Shown: positions 36,529 to 46,079, counted from the first letter of the stretch. The stretch is 51,155 nucleotides of DNA from Pseudomonas_S sp047607345 (GCA_047607345.1 JASGDF010000124.1:1-51155), one strand, 5' to 3'. Numbers and translations: made by a program. The notes: a model not told the origin generated them from the letters alone.

Positions 36529-37557
36529 ATGAAGACATGGTTCGCATCCTCGCGCGTTGCGCGTATCTGGGTCGGTGCGCTGCTGCTGACCGCATGCGTC
36601 GGCGGCGCGTTCGCGCGCGACGTGCAACTGCTCAACGTTTCCTATGACCCCACCCGCGAGCTGTACCGCGACTACAACGCCGCGTTCGCCAGGCACTGGC
36701 AGGAGAAGACCGGGGACAAGGTCACGGTGGAGACTTCGCACGGCGGCTCCGGCAAGCAGGCGCGCTCGGTCATCGACGGCGTGGAGGCGGACGTGGTCAC
36801 GCTGGCGCTGGCCTACGACGTCGACGCGATCGCCGAGAAGGCCAAGCTGATCGACCCGGGCTGGCAGAAGCGCCTGCCCGACAACAGCGCGCCTTACACC
36901 TCGACGATCGTGTTCCTGGTGCGCAAGGGCAATCCCAAGGGCATCAAGGACTGGCCGGACCTGCTGCGCTCGGGGGTGTCGGTGGTGACGCCGAACCCGA
37001 AGACCTCCGGCGGCGCGCGCTGGAACTACCTGGCCGCGTGGGCCTACTTCGACAAGATCTTCAAGGGCGACCAGGACAAGATCCGGCGCAGCATCACCGC
37101 GCTGTTCCGCAACGTGCCGGTGCTGGATACCGGCGCGCGCGGCGCCACCACCACCTTCGTCCAGCGCGGCATCGGCGACGTGCTGCTGGCGTGGGAGAAC
37201 GAGGCGTTCCTGGCGCTGGAGGAACTGGGCCCGGACAAGTTCGAGATCGTGGTGCCGAAGCTGTCGATCCTGGCCGAGCCGTCGGTCGCGCTGGTCGACA
37301 AGAACGCCGACAAGCACGGCACGCGCGCGGTCGCCGAGGAGTACCTGAAGTACCTGTACTCGCCGGAGGGCCAGAAGATCGCGGCCAAGCACTACTACCG
37401 CCCGCGCCATCCCGAGTACGCCGACAAGAGCGATGTCGCGCGTTTCCCGAAGGTGGAGCTGGTGACCATCGATAAGGCGTTCGGTTCATGGCAGAAGGCC
37501 CAGGCCGAGCACTTCGCCGACGGCGGCATCTTCGATCAGATCCAGGCAAGCAAGTAA
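36529..37557 (+). CDS. sbp: Sulfate/thiosulfate-binding periplasmic protein
   Basis: This 342-residue solute-binding protein captures sulfate or thiosulfate for the ABC transporter. A signal peptide ends near VGGAFA-RD (residue 29). Conserved segments are LLNVSYDPTRELYRDYN, HGGSGKQARSVIDG, the following ADVVTLALAYD, and NPKTSGGARWNYLAAW. ATG 36529 follows GGCGGAGAA. It is the first gene of sbp-cysT-cysW-cysA, with cysT 10 bp after it. Confidence 0.95.
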   Translation: MKTWFASSRVARIWVGALLLTACVGGAFARDVQLLNVSYDPTRELYRDYNAAFARHWQEKTGDKVTVETSHGGSGKQARSVIDGVEADVVTLALAYDVDAIAEKAKLIDPGWQKRLPDNSAPYTSTIVFLVRKGNPKGIKDWPDLLRSGVSVVTPNPKTSGGARWNYLAAWAYFDKIFKGDQDKIRRSITALFRNVPVLDTGARGATTTFVQRGIGDVLLAWENEAFLALEELGPDKFEIVVPKLSILAEPSVALVDKNADKHGTRAVAEEYLKYLYSPEGQKIAAKHYYRPRHPEYADKSDVARFPKVELVTIDKAFGSWQKAQAEHFADGGIFDQIQASK

Positions 37558-37567
37558 GCCGGTCGCC

Positions 37568-38422
37568 ATGTTGGCAGGTGTGGTGTCAGGGGCGCGCAAG
37601 CTGCGGCGCCGCCGCGTGATCCCCGGGCTCGGGTTGAGCCTGGGAATCACGCTGGTCTGGCTCGGCTTGATCGTGCTGATCCCGTTGCTGGGCGTGTTCA
37701 TCAAGACCAGTGGGCTGGGCTGGAGCGGGATCTGGCAGGTCTGGAGCGAGCCGCGCGTGCTGGCCGCGTTGAAGCTGAGCTTCGTCACCGCGCTGGCGGC
37801 CGCCGCGTTCAACGCGGTGGCGGGTACCTGGGTCGCGTGGGTGTTCGTGCGCTATTCGTTCCCGGGCCGGCGTCTGTTCGACGCGATGATCGACCTGCCG
37901 TTCGCGCTGCCGACCGCGGTGGCCGGCATCGCGCTGACCGCGCTGTACGGCGGCAGCGGCTGGATCGGGCGCTGGCTGGAGCTGTCCGGGATCAAGGTCG
38001 CCTACACCCCACTCGGGATCGTGGTGGCGTTGGTGTTCGTCGGCCTGCCGTTCGTGGTGCGGGTGGTGCAGCCGGTGCTGGCCGAGAGCGAGCGCGAACT
38101 GGAGGAGGCCTCGGCCACGCTCGGTGCGGGGCGCTGGCAGACGGTGTTCCGGGTGGTGCTGCCGAGCCTGTGGCCGGCGTTGCTGACCGGCTTCGCGCTG
38201 GCGTTCGCGCGCGGGGTGGGCGAGTACGGCTCGGTGATCTTCATCGCCGGCAACATGCCGAACGCGACCGAGATCGCACCGCTGCTGATCACGATCCGGC
38301 TCGAGGAATTCGATTATGCCGGCGCGACCGCGATCGCGACCGCTATGCTGCTGCTGTCGTTCGCGGTGCTGCTGCTGGTGAACCGGTTGCAGGGCCGGCT
38401 GCAGCGCCGGGGCAGGCAGTAG
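37568..38422 (+). CDS. cysT: Sulfate ABC transporter permease CysT
   Basis: This inner-membrane permease (284 residues) has about six hydrophobic segments. The cytoplasmic EAA loop (ELEEASATLGAGRWQTVFRV) contacts CysA. It pairs with CysW to form the channel. Only one base separates its stop from the cysW ATG, so the two are coupled. The sequence MIDLPFALPTAVAGIALTAL is typical of CysT. Confidence 0.95.
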   Translation: MLAGVVSGARKLRRRRVIPGLGLSLGITLVWLGLIVLIPLLGVFIKTSGLGWSGIWQVWSEPRVLAALKLSFVTALAAAAFNAVAGTWVAWVFVRYSFPGRRLFDAMIDLPFALPTAVAGIALTALYGGSGWIGRWLELSGIKVAYTPLGIVVALVFVGLPFVVRVVQPVLAESERELEEASATLGAGRWQTVFRVVLPSLWPALLTGFALAFARGVGEYGSVIFIAGNMPNATEIAPLLITIRLEEFDYAGATAIATAMLLLSFAVLLLVNRLQGRLQRRGRQ

Positions 38423-38423
38423 C

Positions 38424-39380
38424 ATGAGCCAGGCCGTATCCTCCCTGTCCACGTCCCTGCAGGAGCAGGCCATGCCGGCGCGCCGCTCGCGCGAGATCGT
38501 TGCCGCCGCCACTACCGAACCGCGCTGGGCGCGCTGGCTGCTGATCGCCGGCGCGCTGGCGTTCCTGCTGTGCTTCCTGCTGCTGCCGCTGGTACTGGTG
38601 TTCGTCGAGGCGCTGCGCGGGGGCGTGCAGGTGTTCTGGAAGGCGGTCAGCGATCCGGACGCACTGGCGGCGATCAAGCTGACGCTGCTGGTCACCGCGA
38701 TCGTGATCCCGCTGAACCTGGTGTTCGGCGTGGCCGCGGCCTGGGCGGTGAGCAAGCACAGTTTCCCGGGGCGGCGCCTGCTGGTGAGCCTGATCGACCT
38801 GCCGTTCTCGGTCTCGCCGGTGGTGGCGGGCCTGATCTTCATCCTGCTGTTCGGGCGCGAGGGCTGGTTCTGGCCGCTGATCGACGAGGGCTGGAAGGTG
38901 GCCCTGCCGGTGCTGGGCGAGACGCTGGTGCAATTGCCGAAGATCGTGTTCGCGCTGCCGGGTATCGTGCTGGCGACCACCTTCGTCACTTTCCCGTTCA
39001 TCGCCCGCGAGCTGATGCCGCTGATGGAGCAGCAGGGCAGCGACGAGGAGCTGGCCGCGCTCAGTCTCGGCGCTGGCGGCTGGCCGACGTTCTGGCGGGT
39101 GACCCTGCCGAACATCCGCTGGGGCCTGCTTTACGGCGTGCTGCTGTGCGGCGCGCGCGCGATGGGCGAGTTCGGCGCGGTGTCGGTGGTATCCGGGCAC
39201 ATCCGTGGCCGCACCAACACGTTGCCGCTGCATGTGGAGATTCTCTACAACGAATATGCCTACAGCGCGGCGTTCGCCTGCGCCTCGCTGCTGGCGTTGT
39301 GCGCGCTGTTGACGCTCGCGCTGAAGACCTACCTCGAATGGCGCCACGGCGAATCGCTGGCCGCCAATCGCCGTCACTGA
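38424..39380 (+). CDS. cysW: Sulfate ABC transporter permease CysW
   Basis: This is the second permease (318 residues), with the matching segment LIDLPFSVSPVVAGLIFILL and an EAA loop (DEELAALSLGAGGWPTFWRV). The N-terminus is about 40 residues of polar extension before the first membrane helix (WLLIAGALAFLLCFLLLPLV). A later in-frame ATG at 38472 would shorten it. It starts one base after cysT and 10 bp before cysA. Confidence 0.95.
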   Translation: MSQAVSSLSTSLQEQAMPARRSREIVAAATTEPRWARWLLIAGALAFLLCFLLLPLVLVFVEALRGGVQVFWKAVSDPDALAAIKLTLLVTAIVIPLNLVFGVAAAWAVSKHSFPGRRLLVSLIDLPFSVSPVVAGLIFILLFGREGWFWPLIDEGWKVALPVLGETLVQLPKIVFALPGIVLATTFVTFPFIARELMPLMEQQGSDEELAALSLGAGGWPTFWRVTLPNIRWGLLYGVLLCGARAMGEFGAVSVVSGHIRGRTNTLPLHVEILYNEYAYSAAFACASLLALCALLTLALKTYLEWRHGESLAANRRH

Positions 39381-39390
39381 GAACCGTCAC

Positions 39391-40434
39391 ATGAGCATCG
39401 GCATCCGCATCCAGGATCTGCACAAGCAGTTCGACGACTTCACCGCGCTGGAGGCGATCGACCTGGATATCCGTCCGGGAGAGCTGCTGGCACTGCTCGG
39501 TCCGTCTGGCTCGGGCAAGACCACGCTGCTGCGGATCATCGCGGGCCTGGAATACGCCAACGGTGGGCGGGTGCTGTTCGGTAACGAGGACGCCACCGGC
39601 ATGAGCGTGCAGGCGCGGCGGGTCGGCTTCGTGTTCCAGCACTATGCGCTGTTCAAGCACATGACCGTGTACGAGAACATCGCGTTCGGTCTGCGCGTGC
39701 GCCGCGGTCGCGAGCGCTGGGCGGAGTCGCGCATTCGCGAGCGCGTGCACGAACTGCTGGCGCTGGTGCAGCTGCATGGCCTGGAGAGGCGCTATCCGAC
39801 CCAGCTGTCCGGTGGTCAGCGCCAGCGCGTGGCACTGGCGCGCGCGCTGGCGATCGAGCCGCGCGTGCTGCTGCTGGACGAGCCGTTCGGCGCGCTCGAC
39901 GCGCAGGTGCGGCGCGACCTGCGGCGCTGGCTGCGCGAACTGCACGAGCAGACCGGCCTGACCACGGTGTTCGTGACCCATGACCAGGAGGAAGCGCTGG
40001 AGCTGGCCGACCGCGTGGCGATTCTCAACGGCGGCCGGATCGAGCAGCTCGACAGCCCTGCGCAGCTCTACGACCGGCCGGCCTCGCCGTTCGTGTATTC
40101 GTTCGTCGGTGCGGTCAACCGCATCGCCGGGCGGGTCGAGCGCGGGCATCTGGACGTGGCCGGGCTGTCGCTGCCGCTGCACGAGCAGGTCGCCTCCGGG
40201 CAGGTGGACCTGTACGTGCGGCCGGAGGACTTGGTGCCGGCGTCCGAAGGCTGGCGCGCGACCGTGGTGTCGGCCCAGCGCAGCGGCGCGCGGCTGCGCG
40301 TGCGGGCCAGACTGGAGCAGGCGGGCGAGGTCGAGCTGGAGTTACCGGCGGCGATCGGTCCCTATGCGGCGGGGCAGCCGTTGACGCTGGCCGCGCGCCG
40401 GTATGGGATTTTTCCGGCCATCATCGGAGACTGA
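39391..40434 (+). CDS. cysA: Sulfate/thiosulfate ABC transporter ATPase CysA
   Basis: CysA (347 residues) powers sulfate import. Walker A GPSGSGKTT is at residues 37-45, with the Q-loop in FVFQHYALF, the signature LSGGQRQRVALARAL, Walker B VLLLDEPFGALD and the H-loop FVTHDQEEA. A C-terminal TOBE-like domain follows from about residue 240. It is the last gene of the operon. Confidence 0.97.
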   Translation: MSIGIRIQDLHKQFDDFTALEAIDLDIRPGELLALLGPSGSGKTTLLRIIAGLEYANGGRVLFGNEDATGMSVQARRVGFVFQHYALFKHMTVYENIAFGLRVRRGRERWAESRIRERVHELLALVQLHGLERRYPTQLSGGQRQRVALARALAIEPRVLLLDEPFGALDAQVRRDLRRWLRELHEQTGLTTVFVTHDQEEALELADRVAILNGGRIEQLDSPAQLYDRPASPFVYSFVGAVNRIAGRVERGHLDVAGLSLPLHEQVASGQVDLYVRPEDLVPASEGWRATVVSAQRSGARLRVRARLEQAGEVELELPAAIGPYAAGQPLTLAARRYGIFPAIIGD

Positions 40435-40620
40435 GAGGACGGCGCGTGGACAGCAAGCGGCCAGGGCCAGGCCGGCTGTGGAAGATAGCGGGAACGTAAC
40501 GGATGCAACGGCTGTTGCGCTGCAGCGCGGACTCGGTTAAAAATCCGTAAATCAGTGGCATGTCGCGTTGTTCCCCGACCCGCAGTTCCCTCCGCCCACC
40601 GCCCCGAGGAGATAGGCCCC

Positions 40621-41328
40621 ATGAAGTCGTCCGCGCTCGCTTGTACCCTGCTGCTTGCATTGTCCTCCGTCTCCACCGCCGCTTTCGCACAGGACGAAGG
40701 CAGCGACGATTACAAGCCCTTCAGTGCCACGCTGGCCGTGACCTCCGACTACGTATGGCGCGGTATTTCCCAGACCAACGAGGACCCGGCGTTCCAGGCA
40801 GGTGCTACCTACACCTCCAAGGTCGGCCTCTACGTTGGTGCCTGGACGTCCAATGTCGATTTCGGCGAGGGTGACCCGGACTGGGAGCGCGACTTCTACG
40901 TCGGCTACAACACGGATTTCGGCGACAAGGTCAACTTTGACGTGATGGTCAACCGCTACACCTACAGCGGTGCAAGCGACCTCAACTGGAACGAGCTGAT
41001 CACCAAGACCACCTTCCTCAAGACCTACAGCCTGACGCTGGCGTATTCCAACGACTCGTGGGCCACCGATCAGGACGGCTACTACGCCGGGCTGGCCGGC
41101 AACTGGTCGCTGCCGCATGATTTCACGATCGGTGCCAGCTACGGCCGCAGCCTGTTCAGCAACAAGGCCGGGATCGAGGACTATTCGGACTATTCGGTGA
41201 GCGTGGGCAAGAGCTTCGGCCCGCTGGCGCTGTCGCTGGCCTACATCGACACGGACAAGGCCGGCGAGCGCGTCGGTGGCAGCAATGGTGGCGACCGCGT
41301 GGTGTTCACGGCGACGATCGGCCTGTAA
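40621..41328 (+). CDS. TorF-family putative porin
   Basis: This 235-residue outer-membrane protein has a signal peptide ending at AAFAQ-DE (about residue 23). The early segment FSATLAVTSDYVWRGISQTN is the hallmark of the Gcw_chp/TorF family, and the protein ends in alternating hydrophobic strands (VVFTATIGL). The substrate is unknown. A possible promoter is TTGCGC-17-TAAAAA (40515-40543). It ends at a bidirectional terminator facing the next receptor gene. Confidence 0.9.
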   Translation: MKSSALACTLLLALSSVSTAAFAQDEGSDDYKPFSATLAVTSDYVWRGISQTNEDPAFQAGATYTSKVGLYVGAWTSNVDFGEGDPDWERDFYVGYNTDFGDKVNFDVMVNRYTYSGASDLNWNELITKTTFLKTYSLTLAYSNDSWATDQDGYYAGLAGNWSLPHDFTIGASYGRSLFSNKAGIEDYSDYSVSVGKSFGPLALSLAYIDTDKAGERVGGSNGGDRVVFTATIGL

Positions 41329-41353
41329 GCGCGCAGCACTTACTGCCAACAAG

Positions 41354-41387
41354 CGAAAGAAGGGCGCCGCAAGGCGCCCTTCTTTCG
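41354..41387. terminator. Bidirectional terminator
   Basis: CGAAAGAAGGGCGCC (41354-41368) and its exact complement (41373-41387) flank a GCAA tetraloop. TTCTTT on one side and AAAGAA on the other serve the convergent porin and receptor genes. Confidence 0.9.
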
Positions 41388-41419
41388 TGCGGTTTGCGGC
41401 AAAGCTGCCGCTGCACATC

Positions 41420-43720
41420 CTAGAAGCGCGCGTCCACGGTGAAGAAGGCCTGGCGTGGGGCGCCGGCCATCAGCGTCTGGTTGGTGCCTTCCGGATCGGA
41501 GGCGACGTAGCCATTGGTGCCGGTGGTGGCGAAGTAGCGCTTGTTGGCCAGGTTGGTCACGTTCAACGTCAGGCTCAGGTCGGAGAACACCCCGATCTTG
41601 CCGAAGTCGTAGCCGATCCCGGCGTTGAACAGCCAGTACGCGGGCACCTCGGAGTCATTCAGGTAGCTGATGTAGCGCTTGCCGGTGTACTTGCCGTCCA
41701 GCGACAGCCGCCAGCGCTCCAGCGTGTAGCTCAGGCTGGAGGAGAACATCCATTGCGGGAGGCCGACGACATACTTGCCGGCCGTCTCGACCAGGCCGCT
41801 GTTGGTGTAGTCATCCTTATATTTGGAGTGGTTCCAGGACAGGGTGTTGAGCCAGCTCAGTCCGGCGACCGGCTTCCAGATCAGCGCCAGATCGAGGCCG
41901 CTGCTGTCGACCGCGCCGACGTTGGCAAGCTCCGACGAACAGGTTTGGATGGCGCTACAGGGGCTGATGGTCAGCAGGCGGTTGGAGAACCGGGTGAAGT
42001 AGGGGCCTACCGAGAATTCGTAGCCGTCACCGCGGCTGCGCCAGCCCAGTTGCACGGTCTGCGACTTTTCCGGCTTGAGCGTGGACTTGATGCTGTCGAA
42101 GGTCGCCTGTGACACCGCGAACGGGCTGTAGCCGTAGGCGGCGATGTTCTCGCTGTAGGAGGCGTAGATGTCCTGGGACGCATCGAGCTTGTAGCTGGCG
42201 CCGATCTGGGGCAGGAAGCCGTCGCTGGCGCTGATCTCGCCGGCGGCGTACGAACTGGTGGTGGCTAGCGAATGCGCGCGGGTGGTGGTGTTGATCGCCT
42301 TGGCGCCGTAGTTGATGGTCAGCCGGTCGTCGAGCAGGTGCATGGTGTCCTGGACGTAGGCCATGCGCGTCCAGGTGTCGTACTGCTGCAGGAACTGCGT
42401 GTAGAACGGGCTCTGATGCCTGGAATACCAGTAGAACGAGGTCAGCGTGCCCTGCAGGGTGTAGTAGTTGCGGCCGATGGTGTTCTTGTTGTTCTCCGCC
42501 CAGACGCCGAGCTCGATGTCGTGGTTGCCGACGCTGAACTTAAAAGCGCCGGTGACGCCGTAGCGGTCCAGGCTGTAGTCAGTGGTGCGCATGGACATCG
42601 GCATGGACGCGGAGGAGGCCACGTACGGCGTGACCCATTGGCCTTCGCCTTCGTCGTGGTGGTAGTAGCCGCCCAGCTCCAGCGTGGCCCCGCCAAGGTC
42701 GAAGGAACCGCTCAGCGCGGTGAGCGTGTCGTCGCGCAGGCCCGCGCCCCAGGCGTAGGTGGAGTCCAGCCAGTCGTAGTCGCTGCCTAGCGCGGCCAGG
42801 CTGGAGGGATAGCCATTGGCCACCCCGTTGTACTCGCCGGTGTTCTGGTAGGCCTGCGCCATCTGCGCGGAGAGGTCCCAGTTGTAGTCCCAGTCCCAGC
42901 CGAGCGCCTTCTGGCTGGTCAACGACAGGTCCATGTAGTCGCGCTCGCGACGGAGCGAGTTGTCCACGAACAGGCTCACCCGGTTGCCCTCGCCCCACTC
43001 GTACAGTGTCTTCAGGTTGATCTGGCGGTATTCCTGGGTGCCATCGCCCTTCCACTTGTCGGTAGTGGAGCCGGCGTAGGAGGCGTAGGCGGAGAAGCCG
43101 TTGATGTCGCCGGTATCGGCGCGGACGAAGGTGCGGCGGGCGGCGTCGGAACCGAAGGTCTGGGTGACGCGCGCGCCCGGGGTGCTGTCCGGGTCGGCCG
43201 AGTGGAACTGCAAGGTGCCGCCGAGGTTGCTGTTGGAGGCGGTGCCGAGCGCGCCGGCGCCCTGCGCCAGTTCCACGCCGGCCAGGTTTTCGGAAATGAT
43301 CGCACGGGTGATCGACAGGCCGTTGGTCACGCCGTAGCTCATGTTGCCGAGCGGTACCCCGTCCAGGGTGAAGCCGAGCCGGCTCTGGTCGAAGCCGTGC
43401 AGGTAGATCGCGGTGGACCACTCGTAGGCGCCGGTGGCGTCGGCGGACTGGAACTGCACGCCGGGCAGCTTGTCGATGGCTTTCAGCGGACTGCTGCCTG
43501 GCGTCAGCCGTTCGATGTCTTCCTTGCTGATGCGCTGCACCTGACGGGTGCTGCCAGGGGCGACCACCGAGATTGCGTCCAATTGCGTGACCGGATCGTT
43601 GGAAACATCGGCACCGGTGTCGCCGACGGCGTCCGTGGCCATGGCGGGAAGTGCGGCCAGCACGTTGGAAAGCGCGAGCGTCAGCGTGAGCGAACGCATA
43701 CGGTAAAGCGGAGACGACAT
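41420..43720 (-). CDS. TonB-dependent outer-membrane receptor (possibly phosphate-regulated)
   Basis: This 766-residue receptor starts MSSPLYRMRSLTLTLALSNV, with signal cleavage expected after AMA. Its plug domain carries the segment QVQRISKEDIERLTPG, then the segments SPLKAIDKLPGVQFQSADAT and YLHGFDQSRLGFTLDGVPLG, and its barrel ends in F. A frame opening further upstream is not used because the signal peptide starts here. The gene is divergent from a phospholipase C. A Pho-box-like site reading towards it lies at 43805-43822, so import of a phosphorus compound is a reasonable but unproved guess. Confidence 0.9.
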   Translation of the reverse strand: MSSPLYRMRSLTLTLALSNVLAALPAMATDAVGDTGADVSNDPVTQLDAISVVAPGSTRQVQRISKEDIERLTPGSSPLKAIDKLPGVQFQSADATGAYEWSTAIYLHGFDQSRLGFTLDGVPLGNMSYGVTNGLSITRAIISENLAGVELAQGAGALGTASNSNLGGTLQFHSADPDSTPGARVTQTFGSDAARRTFVRADTGDINGFSAYASYAGSTTDKWKGDGTQEYRQINLKTLYEWGEGNRVSLFVDNSLRRERDYMDLSLTSQKALGWDWDYNWDLSAQMAQAYQNTGEYNGVANGYPSSLAALGSDYDWLDSTYAWGAGLRDDTLTALSGSFDLGGATLELGGYYHHDEGEGQWVTPYVASSASMPMSMRTTDYSLDRYGVTGAFKFSVGNHDIELGVWAENNKNTIGRNYYTLQGTLTSFYWYSRHQSPFYTQFLQQYDTWTRMAYVQDTMHLLDDRLTINYGAKAINTTTRAHSLATTSSYAAGEISASDGFLPQIGASYKLDASQDIYASYSENIAAYGYSPFAVSQATFDSIKSTLKPEKSQTVQLGWRSRGDGYEFSVGPYFTRFSNRLLTISPCSAIQTCSSELANVGAVDSSGLDLALIWKPVAGLSWLNTLSWNHSKYKDDYTNSGLVETAGKYVVGLPQWMFSSSLSYTLERWRLSLDGKYTGKRYISYLNDSEVPAYWLFNAGIGYDFGKIGVFSDLSLTLNVTNLANKRYFATTGTNGYVASDPEGTNQTLMAGAPRQAFFTVDARF

Positions 43721-43804
43721 GGAAAATCTCGCTCGAAATAGGTGGGAAGGCCGTGCCATCGATGGGACGGTGGCGGCACGACCGGCCAAGGATGGTGAGC
43801 GAGG

Positions 43805-43822
43805 GTGACGCATTGATGACGG
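43805..43822 (-). promoter_or_regulatory. Pho-box-like site facing the TonB receptor
   Basis: On the minus strand CCGTCAT-CAAT-GCGTCAC matches the two 7-bp repeats of the PhoB box (CTGTCAT-4-CTGTCAC) at 11 of 14 positions with the correct 11-bp period. The expected -10 is weak (CATCCT). Confidence 0.55.
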
Positions 43823-43826
43823 TGCG

Positions 43827-43860
43827 CTGTCGTATCCCTGTCTTTGGCACCGGCTATACC
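43827..43860 (+). promoter_or_regulatory. Pho-box-like promoter of the phospholipase C gene
   Basis: CTGTCGT-ATCC-CTGTCTT (43827-43844) has two CTGTC half-sites exactly 11 bp apart. A -10-like TATACC (43855-43860) lies 10 bases further on, the geometry of PhoB-activated promoters. Confidence 0.65.
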
Positions 43861-43961
43861 GGATGGTCGATCGCAGCGCCGAAGCGTCGCAGGTGCTCGC
43901 GCGAATCCCTCGCAGCGGCGACATTCCCCATGACCCAGATTCTCCATTTGAAGGACGCTAG

Positions 43962-46061
43962 ATGATGTCTGCCACGTCCCGCCGGGACTTCCTGAAACGC
44001 CTGGCCGCGTTGACCGCCGCCGGCGCGATCCCGCCCTCGATCGGCCGCGCGCTGGCGCTGCCGGCCGCGTCGCGCACCGGCACGCTGGCCGACATGGAGC
44101 ATGTAGTGATCTTCATGCAGGAGAACCGCTCGTTCGATCACTACTTCGGTACGTTGCGTGGTGTGCGCGGCTATGGCGACACGCGCGCGCTTACGCTGCG
44201 CGACGGAGCCCCGGTATGGCGGCAGTCGGACGCAAACGGACGCGCGATCGCGCCGTTCCGGTTCCGCCCGGATACCCGCGCGCCGTTGATCAAGAGTCTC
44301 GACCATTCCTGGAAGGGGGCGCCGGGCCAGGAGCCGCGGCGCTGGCAGGAGTACGACTGCTGGGTGCCGTACAAGGGCGAGCTGACGATGGGTTACTTCC
44401 AGCGCGAGGACATCCCGTACTACCACGCGCTGGCCGATGCGTTCACGATCTGCGACGGCTACTTCTGCTCGATCCATGGGCCGACCAACCCGAACCGGAT
44501 GTTCCTGTTCACCGGTACCAGTGGCCTGAGCGTTGGCGACGACCGCCTGCAGGCGGTGGAGAACGCCGACGACGGCAACTGGACCGCCGACATGGCGCGC
44601 GACAAGCCCGGCTACGCGGCGATGCAGTGGACAACCTATGCGCAGCGGCTGAGCGCGGCCGGCATCGACTGGCGGGTTTACCAGGAGTACGACAATTTCG
44701 GCGACAACTCGCTGGCCTACTTCGCGCACTACCGTGGCCTGGAGGCCGGCGACGAGCGCTATCGTCGCGCGCGCGCCTGGGTGGCTGGATCGAGCGCGGA
44801 CAACGCCGCGCAGACCACCGCCGATCATCTGGTCGCCGCGTTCGCCGCCGACGTGCGGGCCGATCGCCTGCCGCAGGTGTCGTGGATCATCGCGCCGACT
44901 GCCTACACTGAACATCCCGAAGCGCCGCCGGCCTACGGCGAATCGCTCACCGCGCGCCTGATCGACGCGCTCACCGCCAATCCCGAGGTGTGGGCGAAGA
45001 CCGCGCTGATCATCAACTACGACGAGAACGACGGCTTCTTCGACCATGTGCCGGCACCGCTGCCGGCATTGGATGCGCGGATGGGACGCAGCGCGGTGGA
45101 CGTGCGCGGCGAGGCCTACCACGGCGTGCCGGTCGGGCTGGGCATCCGCGTGCCGCTGTTGGTGGTCTCGCCGTGGACGCGCGGGGGCTGGGTGCATTCG
45201 CAGGTGTTTGACCACACCTCGGTACTGCGCCTGCTGGAGACGCGCTTCGGCGTGGCCGAACCGAACATCAGTCCGTGGCGGCGCGCGGTGACCGGCGATC
45301 TGGTCAGTGTGTTCGACTTCCGCGATCCGCAGGGCGGGGCACTGTCGGCGCTGCCGGATGTGTCGGACTATCGCCAGCGCACCGAGGCGATTGCCAAGCT
45401 GCCCGATCCGGAGCCGCCGGCCCATCCCGAGTTGCCACGGCAGGAACCAGGACAGCGGCCGGCGCGCGCGCTGCCCTACGACCTGCACGTACATGGCGCG
45501 ACGACGCGCGACGGCGAGGCGCTGAAATTGCGATTCGTCAACGCGGGTTCGGCCGCGGCGGTATTCAATGTCTACGCGGCTGGTGGCGCGGCCGGGCCGT
45601 GGTACTACACCGTGTTGCCGGGCAGCGAGCTGGAGGATGTTCCGCATGGCCTGGAGCAAGGCGGCGCTCATGCGCTGGCGGTGCATGGGCCGAACGGTTT
45701 CCTGCGCGAGCTGGCCGGGGATCCGGTGGCGCTGGCCCGCGATGGCGTAGCTCCCTGGCTGGAGGCGCGCAGCGAGCACGGCACGCTGGTGATCCGGCTC
45801 GGCAATCGGGGACGGGTGCCCTGCACGTTGCAGCTGCGTGCGCGCGACTACGCCGATCCGTCGCCGCGCACGGTGGTACTTGCCGCGGGTGAGCAGACCG
45901 AGCTGCGCTACGACCTGGCCGCCAGCGACCACTGGTACGACCTGCAGGTGGAATCGCCGGGTGGCGCGTTCCGGCGACGGCTGGCCGGGCACCTGGAGAC
46001 CGGTCGGCCCAGCCGCAGCGATCCGGCGTTGGGCGCGCCGCGTGCGCAGGCGCCGTCGTAG
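43962..46061 (+). CDS. Tat-exported phosphocholine-specific phospholipase C
   Basis: This 699-residue enzyme hydrolyses phospholipid head groups outside the cytoplasm. A Tat signal SRRDFLKRLAALTAAGAIPP is at residues 6-25. The phosphoesterase domain begins MEHVVIFMQENRSFDHYFGT (about 45) with NRMFLFTG and the metal-site-like NYDENDGFFDHVPAP (about 351). The C-terminal third fits the DUF756 repeats of the family. It resembles the PlcN/PlcH and acid phosphatase A group. The TAG stop lies in a GTAGGAGCGACTTCAG repeat. Divergent Pho-box-like sites precede it. Confidence 0.93.
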   Translation: MMSATSRRDFLKRLAALTAAGAIPPSIGRALALPAASRTGTLADMEHVVIFMQENRSFDHYFGTLRGVRGYGDTRALTLRDGAPVWRQSDANGRAIAPFRFRPDTRAPLIKSLDHSWKGAPGQEPRRWQEYDCWVPYKGELTMGYFQREDIPYYHALADAFTICDGYFCSIHGPTNPNRMFLFTGTSGLSVGDDRLQAVENADDGNWTADMARDKPGYAAMQWTTYAQRLSAAGIDWRVYQEYDNFGDNSLAYFAHYRGLEAGDERYRRARAWVAGSSADNAAQTTADHLVAAFAADVRADRLPQVSWIIAPTAYTEHPEAPPAYGESLTARLIDALTANPEVWAKTALIINYDENDGFFDHVPAPLPALDARMGRSAVDVRGEAYHGVPVGLGIRVPLLVVSPWTRGGWVHSQVFDHTSVLRLLETRFGVAEPNISPWRRAVTGDLVSVFDFRDPQGGALSALPDVSDYRQRTEAIAKLPDPEPPAHPELPRQEPGQRPARALPYDLHVHGATTRDGEALKLRFVNAGSAAAVFNVYAAGGAAGPWYYTVLPGSELEDVPHGLEQGGAHALAVHGPNGFLRELAGDPVALARDGVAPWLEARSEHGTLVIRLGNRGRVPCTLQLRARDYADPSPRTVVLAAGEQTELRYDLAASDHWYDLQVESPGGAFRRRLAGHLETGRPSRSDPALGAPRAQAPS

Positions 46062-46079
46062 GAGCGACTTCAGTCGCGA
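46058..46079. repeat. GTAGGAG-family half element at the phospholipase stop
   Basis: GTAGGAGCGACTTCAGTCGC carries the small palindrome GCGACTTCAGTCGC. The TAG at 46059-46061 is the stop of the phospholipase gene. The inverted partner arm seen at other sites is missing here. Confidence 0.6.
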
